From NCBI GenBank assembly GCA_944325525.1, contig CALVAK010000008.1, positions 1 to 64,000 on the forward strand: a DNA stretch of 64,000 bases, in the 5' to 3' direction. The notes beneath the pieces were generated by a model. The model did not search any database. It was not told the origin of the DNA and saw nothing but the letters and a program-made list of their open reading frames with translations. This DNA comes from Candidatus Gastranaerophilales bacterium. GTDB taxonomy: Bacteria; Cyanobacteriota; Vampirovibrionia; Gastranaerophilales; Gastranaerophilaceae. The position numbers were made by a program, and so were the translations under genes. Below, piece by piece: positions 16,623-26,579 of this stretch; positions within the stretch are counted from its first letter, which is position 1; each line of letters begins with the position of its first letter.

Positions 16623-18893
16623 ATGAACAGCCGAACATTGGAACAGGAATTATATAATTCTGTGAGAGAAAATACTCCGGATTATATAAAAAATAATAAA
16701 TATATAGATATAGAAAATAAAAATGAAATTACGTTTATGTTGAAGAAGGAACATCTTCTCCCTTATGATGAGAAAACAAATCCTCAAGGTTTAAATCTTG
16801 ACAGCTGGCTTCAAAATTATGAAAAAGAAGCGGCAGTGTCAACAGCAGGAATAAGAGGTCCGCAAAATATTTTATTTCCATACGATGCAAGATTTCCGAT
16901 TAATATTATAGGAATAATGCTTGCAACTTATGCAAAAGCTCTAGTAGCAAAAGAGAAATATCCGGGTAAAAAATTATTAAAACTTGTAGGACGTGAAGTT
17001 AGATATAATTCTGATAAATTTCTTGATTTAATTGCAAGGGTTCAAGCTGCTCAAGGGATTGAAACATTAACAACATATCAAAGACAAACTATGCCTATTT
17101 GGCTTGCTTCTTTTCTTGCTTTTAAACTTGATTTACTGGGCGGTGAATATATTACTTCCAGTCACGGTATAAGTGTTAAAAATGCCACTAAAGATTTGAA
17201 TTCTCAAGGGAGTCAGTATTTACCCGAAGAATCTATGGAATTTGTTAATAAAATTAAAGAAATATTTGAAAAAGTGAGAGAAGACGGCAAATATGAAATT
17301 AAAATAGCAAAATCTGATGATAAATTAATTAATGAAGAATTTATGAAAACCATAAATAACGGGATTAGTTTATATAAAGAATATCTTGAAAATGGTGTTG
17401 CAAATAAAGAAAATTTAGAATTAATCAGAAATTTAAAAGAAAAAATAATTATTGAAAATGTAGGCGGAAGTGCATATAAAACTTTGAGTAAAATATTAGA
17501 TGAATTTAAAATTAGTGATAAATTCGTCTGGATGAATACACAAGAAGACCCTTTCTTCCACGGTATAGGAAAATATGATACAGACCCAAATGGAAACAAG
17601 TGTTTCTATGATTATTCAGTTGATGCAACAGTAACTGCTATGGATAAAAATGGCAGAATATTTTTTCCGGTTATTGATACTTTAAATTACGGAGAGAAAC
17701 TTAAAAATTATCCTTCGGGTACTGTTGTTTTCATAACAGACCCTGACCATGACAGGTTAACAGTTTGCCAGGTAGAAGATGAAAAGAATATTGACTTTTT
17801 GGATAAAACAGGTATAAATTATTCGAAATTAAATGATAACAGAGTTTTATGTATATATACGGCAAACCAATCATTTTTACTTATAATGGACTTTTGGACA
17901 CAACAATTGAAAAATTCAAAAAGATGGGAAAATCATTCAAGATTTATAATTAAAACTACAGCCAGTGCAAAGGCATGGGACGAATGGGCAAAGCATAATA
18001 ATGTTAAAGTTGTAAATGTGCCTGTCGGCTTTAAAGAAATAGCTAACATTATGAAAAAAGTAGAAAAACAAATTATGGATAATCCTGAAAAAGATGTTAT
18101 TATTACTGATGTTTTCGGGAAAGACATAAACCTCGGGAAAAATCCCAGAATGGTATTTGGAGGTGAGGAATCAGGCGGCATGATTATAGGCTCTGAAGAG
18201 CTTATTAAATCAAAAGCAGGCAGATGTGCAATTGCAATGAGAGAGAAAAGTGCCTCTGAAGCTATTATTGTTGCTTCTGCTCTTGCTGCTATGCTTGAAA
18301 AAGAAAATAAAACTCTTTCTGTTGCACTTGATGAATTATTTAAAAATAACGAAATTATTGCAAAATATGATATAAGAGAAGATATATCATATTATAATGA
18401 ATCAGAACCTGATATTGTGAAACTTACTAAAGCAAAAAAAGACGGTGAAGCTTTAAGAACTAAAAATGATTTATTCTATCTTGCTTTATCGCTTGCATAT
18501 TTTGACGGTAAAGTTTCTATTGAAAATATTAAGAATATACTGAGTTCTACATTTGATAATTTGAATTTTGATAACCTGATTGATATTAAATTTGTGGGAG
18601 ATGGTACTTTTCTTCAATTTACCGATAAATTTATAGAAATAAGACCTTCCGGAACAGATGCAAAAACTAAAGCATACGGTGCAGGCAGTTCTAAAGAAGA
18701 TATTGAAAATTTTGCACGAACTCTCGGTCATTATTCGGGTGAATTAAATGAACAATTTCTTGCAATTATTCCCGAAGATTATTACAATAGTGCTAAAGAA
18801 AAATCACTGTATCAATATTCAAAATTTACAGAAAAAGATGAAGATACAAGAATATTTGAAATCCCCGATTACAAGCAGACATTAAATATATAG
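16623..18893 (+). CDS. Large alpha-D-phosphohexomutase (phosphoglucomutase/phosphomannomutase-like)
   Basis: All four family motifs can be read: the phosphoserine loop TSSHGISVKN (family TASHNP), the metal loop DPDHDR, the sugar loop GGEESGG and the phosphate loop RPSGTDAKTKAYG. It should interconvert hexose 1- and 6-phosphates for glycogen, cell-wall or nucleotide-sugar synthesis. At 756 residues it is much longer than the usual 450-580, with extra segments in the first half (around residues 200-300) and at the C-terminus. Start 16623 has AAGGAG eight bases upstream; the codon at 16602 is less likely. It is followed 12 bases later by a PC4-like gene. Confidence 0.85.
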   Translation: MNSRTLEQELYNSVRENTPDYIKNNKYIDIENKNEITFMLKKEHLLPYDEKTNPQGLNLDSWLQNYEKEAAVSTAGIRGPQNILFPYDARFPINIIGIMLATYAKALVAKEKYPGKKLLKLVGREVRYNSDKFLDLIARVQAAQGIETLTTYQRQTMPIWLASFLAFKLDLLGGEYITSSHGISVKNATKDLNSQGSQYLPEESMEFVNKIKEIFEKVREDGKYEIKIAKSDDKLINEEFMKTINNGISLYKEYLENGVANKENLELIRNLKEKIIIENVGGSAYKTLSKILDEFKISDKFVWMNTQEDPFFHGIGKYDTDPNGNKCFYDYSVDATVTAMDKNGRIFFPVIDTLNYGEKLKNYPSGTVVFITDPDHDRLTVCQVEDEKNIDFLDKTGINYSKLNDNRVLCIYTANQSFLLIMDFWTQQLKNSKRWENHSRFIIKTTASAKAWDEWAKHNNVKVVNVPVGFKEIANIMKKVEKQIMDNPEKDVIITDVFGKDINLGKNPRMVFGGEESGGMIIGSEELIKSKAGRCAIAMREKSASEAIIVASALAAMLEKENKTLSVALDELFKNNEIIAKYDIREDISYYNESEPDIVKLTKAKKDGEALRTKNDLFYLALSLAYFDGKVSIENIKNILSSTFDNLNFDNLIDIKFVGDGTFLQFTDKFIEIRPSGTDAKTKAYGAGSSKEDIENFARTLGHYSGELNEQFLAIIPEDYYNSAKEKSLYQYSKFTEKDEDTRIFEIPDYKQTLNI

Positions 18894-18905
18894 AGAGGTA
18901 TAGAA

Positions 18906-19148
18906 ATGGCAGAAGACGCAAAAATATTGGCTACAATTCCGAGAAATGCAACCGAACAGCTTCAAATCAGTATTAATTCTTATAAAGATAAAAGATATCT
19001 TGATTTAAGAATATATTATACGACTGATGACGGTGGCACATGGCTTCCCACTAAAAAAGGTGTTACTGTATCACCTGATAATCTTGTTACATTAAAAGAT
19101 GCTGTTGAAGAAGCCATGAAAGAACTCTTAACTGATGAAGAGGAATAA
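18906..19148 (+). CDS. PC4/YdbC-like single-stranded DNA-binding protein
   Basis: An 80-residue protein resembling the bacterial transcriptional coactivator PC4 (Sub1) fold: RYLDLRIYYTTDDGGTWLPTKKGVTV matches the family core (DIR.YY...W.PTKKGI). PC4-like proteins bind single-stranded DNA as dimers. Bacterial versions such as YdbC have only partly known roles in transcription or replication. AGAGG precedes the start and the gene overlaps the SGNH-like gene by 14 bases, so the two are coupled. It follows the phosphohexomutase closely and is probably in the same operon. Confidence 0.75.
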   Translation: MAEDAKILATIPRNATEQLQISINSYKDKRYLDLRIYYTTDDGGTWLPTKKGVTVSPDNLVTLKDAVEEAMKELLTDEEE

Positions 19149-20181
19149 GTTAAAAAACAATATTTTGAAAATTTTGTTTTTTAATTTTTTATTTTTCGGT
19201 TTACTTTTAGCTATTGCAAATAAATATATTGAAAAAAACATATCTTCTCCTGAATTCGCTGCTTTTTACTCTAAAATTAGTTATTTGGGTAGTAATAAAG
19301 TTCCTCAGGATAGAATTAATATAAAAAGATATGAAACAGAAAAGTCTACAGTTAAATCCATAGAAAATAATGAATTAACATATAAACAATTCTGCGGGGA
19401 AAGCAGAATTGTTTTTAATAAGAATTATAAAAAAAATCCGATTATAGTTCTCGGCTGTTCTTATGCATACGGGCATGGATTAAAGAGAGAAGAAACATTT
19501 CCTTATATATTATCAAATCTTGCACAAAGACCTGTATACAGCTTTGCTCAATGCGGGGAACAAATATTAAATAATATTGATAGATTATCAGAATTTGGAA
19601 AAAGTCCTTACAATTATGATTTAATTAATAATGCTGACTATATTATATATATTTATATGCACGACCACATAAACAGATTTCTTAATGTACAGAATATATA
19701 TTTATATGATTTATATGAAGATATAATTCCTTTATCTTTTAAAGAAAATAATTTATACAAAAAAGTTATAAAAATACCGCTTATAAAATTTCTTTTTTCT
19801 TCTGTTAAATTCAGAATGGTTATAAAAGGTGTCCATTATGCTGATAAAACCGATTCTTTTTTAAAAGCATTAATTATCCAATCTCAAAAGAAGTTGAAAG
19901 AACTGGCTCCAAATGCTAAATTTATTATAATATTATATGAACAAAAATTACCGGATACATATAGTCCGTTAAAAATAAAATTTGATTCAGACAGAATAAA
20001 TAGCAAAATTTGGACAGAATTACAAAACGAAAATAACATAATTGTAGTTCATACGAAAGAGATCACAGGTGTTTTGTTTGATAAAAATTATAAACTGAAA
20101 GAAGATATTGCTGACTGGCACCCAAATGCAAGAGTTTGGTCAGAGTTTACTCCGGTATTTGTTAAGCAGTATATAAAATAA
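19135..20181 (+). CDS. Membrane-anchored SGNH/GDSL-like protein, paralogue 2
   Basis: A 348-residue paralogue of the protein at 2825-3775. It has one hydrophobic segment near residues 8-25, block I as GCSYAYGHGLKREETFP, a middle segment YIYMHDHINRF and the C-terminal D-x-H as DWHPNARVW. The shared phrases GCSYAYG, QRPVY and HP mark a common subfamily. Likely an extracytoplasmic esterase or transacylase for surface sugars; this is inferred. The start overlaps the PC4-like gene by 14 bases. priA starts four bases after its stop, so these genes form one transcription unit. Confidence 0.6.
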   Translation: MKRNKLKNNILKILFFNFLFFGLLLAIANKYIEKNISSPEFAAFYSKISYLGSNKVPQDRINIKRYETEKSTVKSIENNELTYKQFCGESRIVFNKNYKKNPIIVLGCSYAYGHGLKREETFPYILSNLAQRPVYSFAQCGEQILNNIDRLSEFGKSPYNYDLINNADYIIYIYMHDHINRFLNVQNIYLYDLYEDIIPLSFKENNLYKKVIKIPLIKFLFSSVKFRMVIKGVHYADKTDSFLKALIIQSQKKLKELAPNAKFIIILYEQKLPDTYSPLKIKFDSDRINSKIWTELQNENNIIVVHTKEITGVLFDKNYKLKEDIADWHPNARVWSEFTPVFVKQYIK

Positions 20182-20185
20182 AATT

Positions 20186-22450
20186 ATGGAAAAAGTAAAT
20201 AAGGAAAACACAAATATTATAAATAAATATGCTCTATGTATTGTTGATGTAAAGAACTTAGGAGCAAGGACTTTTTCATATTTAATACCTGAAAAAATGA
20301 AAGAAAAAATAAAGATAGGGCAGGCTGTTCTTGTTCCTTTCGGAAATAGAAAACAGCAAATAGTTGCCTTCATTGCCGGATTTTCGGATTATTTGGAAGA
20401 AGGTATAAAAGCAAAAGAAATAACAAAAATCATTGATCGCAGGGCTGTTTTTTCTCTTAATTATCTTAAACTTCTTGATTGGATATCAAATTATTATAGT
20501 TGTGATATTAATACTGTTATACAGGCAGCTATTCCAATGAAGTTCTTAAGAGAAAATTCAGGAAAAAAGATTAAAGAAAAGACAGAAAAATATATTGTTT
20601 TTAATAAAAAAGCAGAGTTAAAATCAAGACTGCTTGAGATTTTACAGATACTCGAAACATTAAAAGAATATCCTTTAATTAAATTTGAAAAAGAATATAA
20701 AACAAGTAGAACAACAATAAAAAAGCTTGTTGATTTAGATTGTATAAAAATAATAGATAAAACAGTGTATAGAGATCCTTTGTTGATATTCGGAAAAGAT
20801 ATAAAAAAGGATGAATTCCCTCAATTATCAGAAGAGCAGCAAAAAGCCTATAATGAAATTTTATCAAAAATGGAAGCAGGGCAAACGGAACCAGTACTAT
20901 TGAACGGAATAACAGGATCAGGTAAAACCGAGATATATTTTAAAACAATAAAAAAAGTATTAAAAGAAGGAAGGAATGTGCTTTTTCTTGCTCCTGAAAT
21001 AGCTCTTGCTTCACAATTAACATTAAGATTAATGAAAAGATTCAAACCTGAAGAAATAGCAATATGGCACAGTAACATTTCAGAAGGAGAGAAGTATGAT
21101 GTATGGAATAAATTAAGAGATAATAAAATAAGGATTATAATAGGAGCAAGGTCTGCGGTATTTGCCCCTTTGAATAATATAGGGCTTATAATAATTGATG
21201 AAGAACATGAAAATACGTATAAACAAACATCTCCCGCCCCAAGATATGATGCAAGAACAGTCGCCGAAAAAATATGTGAAATAAATAAAGCTTTTTTAAT
21301 AAGGGGAAGTGCAACTCCAGATGTAGCTTCTTATTTCAAAGCTATTTCGACGTCAAATCTTATTACTTTAAAAAACAGATTTAACAATGCCGGTTTAGCA
21401 GAAGTTTCAATAGTTGATATGCGGGAAGAATTTTATAGAGAAACAAGAAGTATATTTTCAAACACATTAATTAATGCGGTTAATGAATCATTAAGAAATA
21501 AAAATCAAATTATATTATTAATGAACAGGCGTGGTTACTATACGAGTATACAATGCCAGACTTGCGGAGAAGTAATAAAATGTCCGCATTGTGATATTCC
21601 AATGACATATCATGCTTCAGATAAAACAATAAAGTGCCACTGGTGTAATATGTCTGTGCCGGCACCTGATTTATGCCCGAAATGTAATTCTCCCGAATTA
21701 AAAATGGGTGGTACCGGTATTCAAAAAATTGAATCTGTGGCAAGAAAGATATTTACAAACGCAAAAATTGAAAGAATAGATTCTGATGTTTTATCTTCAA
21801 AAACAAAATATATTGAGATATTTGATAAATTTCAAAATGGAGAAATTGATATACTGCTCGGTACACAAATTATAGCGAAAGGCTTGGATAATCCTAATGT
21901 GACTCTTGTCGGAGTTATTGATTCAGATATTAATTTTACAATGCCTGATTACAGGTCGGCAGAAAAAGGATTTCAACTTCTAATGCAGGTTGCAGGACGT
22001 GCCGGAAGAGGAGAGCAAACGGGAAAAGTTATTTTCCAAACATATAATCCTGATTTATATGCAATAAGAAATGCGAAGAACCAAAATTATCAGGAATTTT
22101 ATAAAAACGAAATTTCAAGACGAGAAATCTTTGATTATCCGCCTTTCTGCCAAATTATAAAAATTGTTGTATCTTCGACTGATGAAACAAGAGCTGCTGT
22201 TTGTGCAAATGAAATCGCACAAAGATTAAAAATGCAAGTAGATAAAATTAACTTGACAGAGTATCTTGAAATAAAAGGCTCTATAAAATGTTTAATGTAT
22301 AAAATAAATTCTGAATATAGATTTCAGATTGTAATAAAAAATAAACTTGGTAAGAAAGGACAATACTTTATTTCAAGATTTATGAAAAATACATCAGCTG
22401 CAGAAGACATAAAAGTTATAACTGATATTGATCCAATTGATATTTTATAA
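20186..22450 (+). CDS. priA: Primosomal protein N' (replication restart helicase PriA)
   Basis: A 754-residue SF2 helicase: Walker A GITGSGKTEIYF near residues 246-257, DEEH box, and the helicase motifs TQIIAKG and QVAGRAGRG. A zinc-binding insertion has four C-x2-C pairs (CQTC, CPHC, CHWC, CPKC near residues 455-495). The N-terminal 3'-end-binding domain is present (SYLIPEKMK). PriA restarts stalled replication forks. No ribosome site precedes the ATG, which is four bases behind the previous stop, so reinitiation is likely. A palindromic terminator follows. Confidence 0.95.
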   Translation: MEKVNKENTNIINKYALCIVDVKNLGARTFSYLIPEKMKEKIKIGQAVLVPFGNRKQQIVAFIAGFSDYLEEGIKAKEITKIIDRRAVFSLNYLKLLDWISNYYSCDINTVIQAAIPMKFLRENSGKKIKEKTEKYIVFNKKAELKSRLLEILQILETLKEYPLIKFEKEYKTSRTTIKKLVDLDCIKIIDKTVYRDPLLIFGKDIKKDEFPQLSEEQQKAYNEILSKMEAGQTEPVLLNGITGSGKTEIYFKTIKKVLKEGRNVLFLAPEIALASQLTLRLMKRFKPEEIAIWHSNISEGEKYDVWNKLRDNKIRIIIGARSAVFAPLNNIGLIIIDEEHENTYKQTSPAPRYDARTVAEKICEINKAFLIRGSATPDVASYFKAISTSNLITLKNRFNNAGLAEVSIVDMREEFYRETRSIFSNTLINAVNESLRNKNQIILLMNRRGYYTSIQCQTCGEVIKCPHCDIPMTYHASDKTIKCHWCNMSVPAPDLCPKCNSPELKMGGTGIQKIESVARKIFTNAKIERIDSDVLSSKTKYIEIFDKFQNGEIDILLGTQIIAKGLDNPNVTLVGVIDSDINFTMPDYRSAEKGFQLLMQVAGRAGRGEQTGKVIFQTYNPDLYAIRNAKNQNYQEFYKNEISRREIFDYPPFCQIIKIVVSSTDETRAAVCANEIAQRLKMQVDKINLTEYLEIKGSIKCLMYKINSEYRFQIVIKNKLGKKGQYFISRFMKNTSAAEDIKVITDIDPIDIL

Positions 22451-22489
22451 TGGTTAGATGGAGATTCGATAAATTGTAAATACATAAAT

Positions 22490-22530
22490 TTAACCAGATA
22501 GGCACTATAATATAGTGCCTATCTGGTTAA
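22490..22530. terminator. Perfect 19-bp palindrome, bidirectional terminator between priA and alaS
   Basis: The arms TTAACCAGATAGGCACTAT (22490-22508) and its exact complement (22512-22530) are separated by AAT. It lies between two convergent genes, with little T-run on either side, so it is strong in stem but not a classical tailed terminator. Confidence 0.7.
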
Positions 22531-22548
22531 AACGCTAAATAAATTATA

Positions 22549-25179
22549 TTAATACATTTTTATGCTGAATTTTTCTTTTATTTCAGATTCAACAGATTGA
22601 AGAGCAGTTCTTAAATTTTCTTTATCTTTACCTGCCCCTTGAGCAAACTGAGGTTTTCCTCCGCCTTTTCCGCCTGTTTGAGAAGCAAGTTTAGAAACTA
22701 TTTGTCCTGCGTTTACACCCTTTTGGACAAAAGAATCGCTGACTTTTACAACATAAGTTATTTTGTCTTCATCAATTGAAGCTAATACAATAATACTTTC
22801 ACCGAGTTTAGATGAAAGAATTTCACTTCCAAGTTTAATTAAGTGAGCAGGATATGCTTCCATTTCGGTAATAAATAATTTCCCGTCTTTTATATCCTGT
22901 GCTCGTGATATAAATGATTGGAATTTTACTTTAGTTTGTTCTTTCTTCAAGTTTTCAATCTCAAGTTGAAGGTTTTTATTATCAACAACAAGCTTTAATA
23001 TTCTTTCAGGCAGTTCATTAACAGTAGTTTTAAATGCGTGAGCCATTTTGTCAACAATATCTGATTTCTCACAAAGATATTTAAATGCATAATCACCTGC
23101 AACAGCTTCAATTCTTCTTGTTCCTGCAGCAATTGCAGATTCAGAGAGGATTTTTGTTAAACGAATTTCCCCTGTTGATTTAACGTGAGTTCCTCCGCAA
23201 AGTTCTTTTGAAATGTCGCCAAAATTTACTACTCTGACATTTTCGTCGTATTTTTCTCCAAATAGAGCCATTGCTCCTGATTTTTTAGCCATTTCGATAT
23301 TCATAATTTCGGTGTTTTGTTTAATGTCGTCAGATATCCACTGATTAACAAGCTGTTCCACTTCAATAATTTCTTCTTTAGTCATAGCTCTTGGAAAAGT
23401 AAAATCAAAACGTGTTCTGTTTTCTTCAACGAAAGAACCTGCCTGATGAACTTCTTCACCAAGAACTTTTCTTAATGCAGCCTGTATTAAGTGTGCATTT
23501 GAATGATGTATTGTTATTTCTTTTCTTCTTTTTGTATCTATTTTTGCTTTTACACAGTCTCCTGTTTTAGGTTCTCCGTTAATTATTCTGCACCTGTGAA
23601 CAAACAATTTATTTACTTTAAAAGTATTTAAAACTTCTGCCTTAAATTCATTATTTTCAATTATACCTGTATCCCCTGTTTGACCGCCTGATTCAGCATA
23701 AAAAGGTGTAGTATCAAGCATAATATCAATGAAGTCACCGGCCTCAATAATCGCTATAATTTTAGCTTCGGTTTCATTTTGCTCATAACCGGCAAAATTA
23801 GTTGATCCGAATTTGTTTTCAACATCTACATATATTAAATCATCAGTAAGACTAATTTTATGTGCAGCAGCTTTTGCTTTTTCTTTTTGCTTTTTCATTT
23901 CATTGTTGAATCCATCTACATCAACGCCTACACCATTTTCAGCAGCTATTTCGATTGTAAGCTCAAGAGGAAAACCAAAAGTGTCATATAGTTTAAATGC
24001 ATTTTCTCCGTCAATTTGTTTTGAATTTTGCATTAATTCTTCAAGAAGTTTATATCCTCTGTCTAAAGTTATCTTAAAACGCTCTTCTTCTTGTTTTATT
24101 GTTGATTTAATTTTCTCAGAATTTTTAACGAGGTCAGGATATACTTCTTTATATAATTTAATTACGGTATCAACAATTTCATTAAGGAAAGGCAATTCAA
24201 GTCCTAATAATTTCCCGTGTCTTAATGCTCTTCTTAATATCATTCTTAAAACATAGTTTCTACCTTCATTTCCCGGAATAACACCATCATTAATCATAAA
24301 AGTTACACACCTTGCATGATCGGTAATAATTCTTAAGGAAATATCTGTTTTTTCACTTGATTTATAAGGAACTTTACTCATTTGTGAAACTTTGTCAAGA
24401 ATAGGTTTTAAAAGATCAGTTTCAAATGTTGATTCTTTGCCCTGAACAACCATTGCAATACGTTCAAGCCCCATGCCTGTATCAACATTTTTCTTTTCCA
24501 AAGGAGAAAAATTTCCTTCTTCATCTTGAAATAATTCAGTAAAAACAAGATTCCAAATTTCAACCCATCTATCACATTCACAAGTTGCAATAGAACAGTT
24601 GTCAGAACATTTTAAATGTTCGCCCAGATCATAGTGAATTTCGCTGCATGGTCCGCAAGAACCTGTAGCACCGGGAGGGCCCCAAAAGTTGTCTTTTTTG
24701 CCTTTTCGTATAACACGTTCAGGCGGAATTCCGACGTCTTTAGTCCATATCTCAAATGCTTCATCATCATTTTCATATATAGTAATCCATAATCTTTTAG
24801 GATCTAATTTTAGATAGTTTGTAACAAAATCCCAGGCCCAGGGAATAACATCTTTTTTATAATAATCACCGAAGGCAAAATTTCCGAGCATTTCGAAAAA
24901 GGTATGATGTCTGGGGGTTCTTCCGACATTTTCTATATCAGAATCTTTACCACCGGCTCTGGCACATTTTTGGCAAGAAACCGCTCTTGGCGGATTATAT
25001 GGAGGTTTTTCAAGTCCGAGATAATACGGTAAAAATTGCAGCATTCCCGCAGTAGTAAGAAGAACTGTAGGATTATTTGGAACAAGACTTGAGCTTGCTA
25101 CTTCTGTTGATTGATGTTTATCTCTAAAAAATTCTATAAAAGCTTTTCTTATTTCATTACCTGTTAATGGAACTGTCAT
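22549..25179 (-). CDS. alaS: Alanyl-tRNA synthetase
   Basis: An 876-residue class II synthetase. The N-terminal catalytic core (MTVPLTGNEIRKAFIEFF, GRTPRHHTFFEMLGNF, GMGLERIAMV), the editing domain with HHSNAHLIQ and CGGTHVKSTGEI, and the C-terminal DHHA1-type glycine-rich GGKGGGKPQFAQGAG are all present. It charges tRNA-Ala and hydrolyses mischarged Ser and Gly. I chose ATG 25179, preceded by AAAGGAT, since the longer frame to 25392 runs antisense through tRNA-Leu. The length equals that of typical bacterial AlaRS. Confidence 0.97.
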   Translation of the reverse strand: MTVPLTGNEIRKAFIEFFRDKHQSTEVASSSLVPNNPTVLLTTAGMLQFLPYYLGLEKPPYNPPRAVSCQKCARAGGKDSDIENVGRTPRHHTFFEMLGNFAFGDYYKKDVIPWAWDFVTNYLKLDPKRLWITIYENDDEAFEIWTKDVGIPPERVIRKGKKDNFWGPPGATGSCGPCSEIHYDLGEHLKCSDNCSIATCECDRWVEIWNLVFTELFQDEEGNFSPLEKKNVDTGMGLERIAMVVQGKESTFETDLLKPILDKVSQMSKVPYKSSEKTDISLRIITDHARCVTFMINDGVIPGNEGRNYVLRMILRRALRHGKLLGLELPFLNEIVDTVIKLYKEVYPDLVKNSEKIKSTIKQEEERFKITLDRGYKLLEELMQNSKQIDGENAFKLYDTFGFPLELTIEIAAENGVGVDVDGFNNEMKKQKEKAKAAAHKISLTDDLIYVDVENKFGSTNFAGYEQNETEAKIIAIIEAGDFIDIMLDTTPFYAESGGQTGDTGIIENNEFKAEVLNTFKVNKLFVHRCRIINGEPKTGDCVKAKIDTKRRKEITIHHSNAHLIQAALRKVLGEEVHQAGSFVEENRTRFDFTFPRAMTKEEIIEVEQLVNQWISDDIKQNTEIMNIEMAKKSGAMALFGEKYDENVRVVNFGDISKELCGGTHVKSTGEIRLTKILSESAIAAGTRRIEAVAGDYAFKYLCEKSDIVDKMAHAFKTTVNELPERILKLVVDNKNLQLEIENLKKEQTKVKFQSFISRAQDIKDGKLFITEMEAYPAHLIKLGSEILSSKLGESIIVLASIDEDKITYVVKVSDSFVQKGVNAGQIVSKLASQTGGKGGGKPQFAQGAGKDKENLRTALQSVESEIKEKFSIKMY

Positions 25180-25274
25180 TTTTTTATCCTTTAATTTTCT
25201 ATATGAATATTCTACAACAAAAAAGAAAGACCAATAAAATTTTAAAGTAATCGTGAAAGGACATTGATATATGT

Positions 25275-25303
25275 TTGACGAAAGAAACTGGTTGTGATAA
25301 ATT
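25275..25303 (+). promoter_or_regulatory. Promoter of tRNA-Leu (UAG)
   Basis: TTGACG at 25275-25280 and TAAATT at 25298-25303 with a 17-base spacer, about 14 bases before the mature tRNA. Confidence 0.55.
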
Positions 25304-25316
25304 TTAATTAATCCAA

Positions 25317-25397
<81 letters not shown>

Positions 25398-25405
25398 GAC
25401 CTTAC

Positions 25406-25433
25406 AAAAAAGAGCCTTTACAGGCTCTTTTTT
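25406..25433 (+). terminator. Terminator after tRNA-Leu
   Basis: AAAAAAGAGCC and GGCTCTTTTTT form an 11-bp stem with a six-base loop and T-run, nine bases after the tRNA end. Confidence 0.9.
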
Positions 25434-25506
25434 AGTGGTTTTCAAAAACACCCGGACAGTATTATTCTAACAACAACATAATAAAACAATATATATTTTT
25501 GATTTT

Positions 25507-26577
25507 TTATTGAACAAACATAAATATATACTTAAATACAAAAGCAATAATATAACTACCGAAGAACAAAGTTAAAAATGTTGTTATTAACAAAGCAGGT
25601 CCGAACGGAAGAGAATTATACCCCTGCTTCTTAACCTTTTTTATTCTTATTATTGTATCAAGCCCAAAGAATATTAAAGCAATGATAAAAGCAAAAATTA
25701 GATATATATTCAGTTTGTATATATTCGATAATAGAAAATATAATGCTGCAGTAATAAAAAATATTCCTAAAGAGAATAGGAGTCTTTTTTCACCCTGTTT
25801 ATACAATTTTATAAGAAACTGGGGCAATATACAAAAAGCTTGAAGAACAATAGCCAGAATAACAGCAGCTATGAAATATTTCCAGCCGAGCAAAGCTCCT
25901 GCTCCTGCAGCTATGTATGTATCTGCCTCACCAAAAGCACGTTTATACTTACTTACATATTCATCAATACTAAGTTCTTCTTCAGAATCAGATTTTTCTT
26001 TGCTCTGAATTTTAGTATCTTCACTATTTTCGTCATTTTTCTTTCTAACAATATAATATGCAGATCTTGCAATGACTTCCATAATCAAAGCACCAAGAAC
26101 AAAACCTGTGAATGCGAAGTTTACATCATTTTCATATACGGAATATATTAAAGCCGTAATTATAAATATCCAACTGTGAACATTAAAAATATATTCTTTT
26201 TTTATATCTGTAATTGTTATAACAATAGAAATACATAGTAATATCAATAATAACAATGTTTTAACTGTAAAGCCGAAAGCAAGAAAAACAGCAAGAAATA
26301 TTACAGCACTAACAGCTTCTACAACGGGATATTGAATACTAACTTTTTCACCACAGCTTCTGCATTTACCTCTAAATGTCAAAAAATAAGATAATACAGG
26401 TATATTATCATACCATTTTATAGGATTATTACATTTGGGACATTTTGAAGAAGGGAAAATAATTGATTCTTTTGCTATTGCCCTTAAAGCAACAACGTTT
26501 AAAAAACTTCCTATACAAGCTCCGGTAATAACAACAAAAATTAAAGCCAATATATATTCATTAAAAATTTCTGCCAA
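25507..26577 (-). CDS. Type IV prepilin peptidase / methyltransferase (PilD-like)
   Basis: A 356-residue A24 aspartic peptidase. The N-terminal cytosolic loop has two zinc pairs (CPKC and CRSC) as in full-length PilD with methylase activity. The catalytic aspartates are likely in ITDIKKEYI and GEADTYIAAGAGALLG. About eight membrane helices can be counted. An acidic insertion (EDTKIQSKEKSDSEEEL) lies between the two aspartate regions, longer than usual. It cleaves and N-methylates prepilins. It starts two bases after the sigma-factor stop, so both are in one operon. Confidence 0.85.
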   Translation of the reverse strand: MAEIFNEYILALIFVVITGACIGSFLNVVALRAIAKESIIFPSSKCPKCNNPIKWYDNIPVLSYFLTFRGKCRSCGEKVSIQYPVVEAVSAVIFLAVFLAFGFTVKTLLLLILLCISIVITITDIKKEYIFNVHSWIFIITALIYSVYENDVNFAFTGFVLGALIMEVIARSAYYIVRKKNDENSEDTKIQSKEKSDSEEELSIDEYVSKYKRAFGEADTYIAAGAGALLGWKYFIAAVILAIVLQAFCILPQFLIKLYKQGEKRLLFSLGIFFITAALYFLLSNIYKLNIYLIFAFIIALIFFGLDTIIRIKKVKKQGYNSLPFGPALLITTFLTLFFGSYIIAFVFKYIFMFVQ

Positions 26578-26579
26578 TT

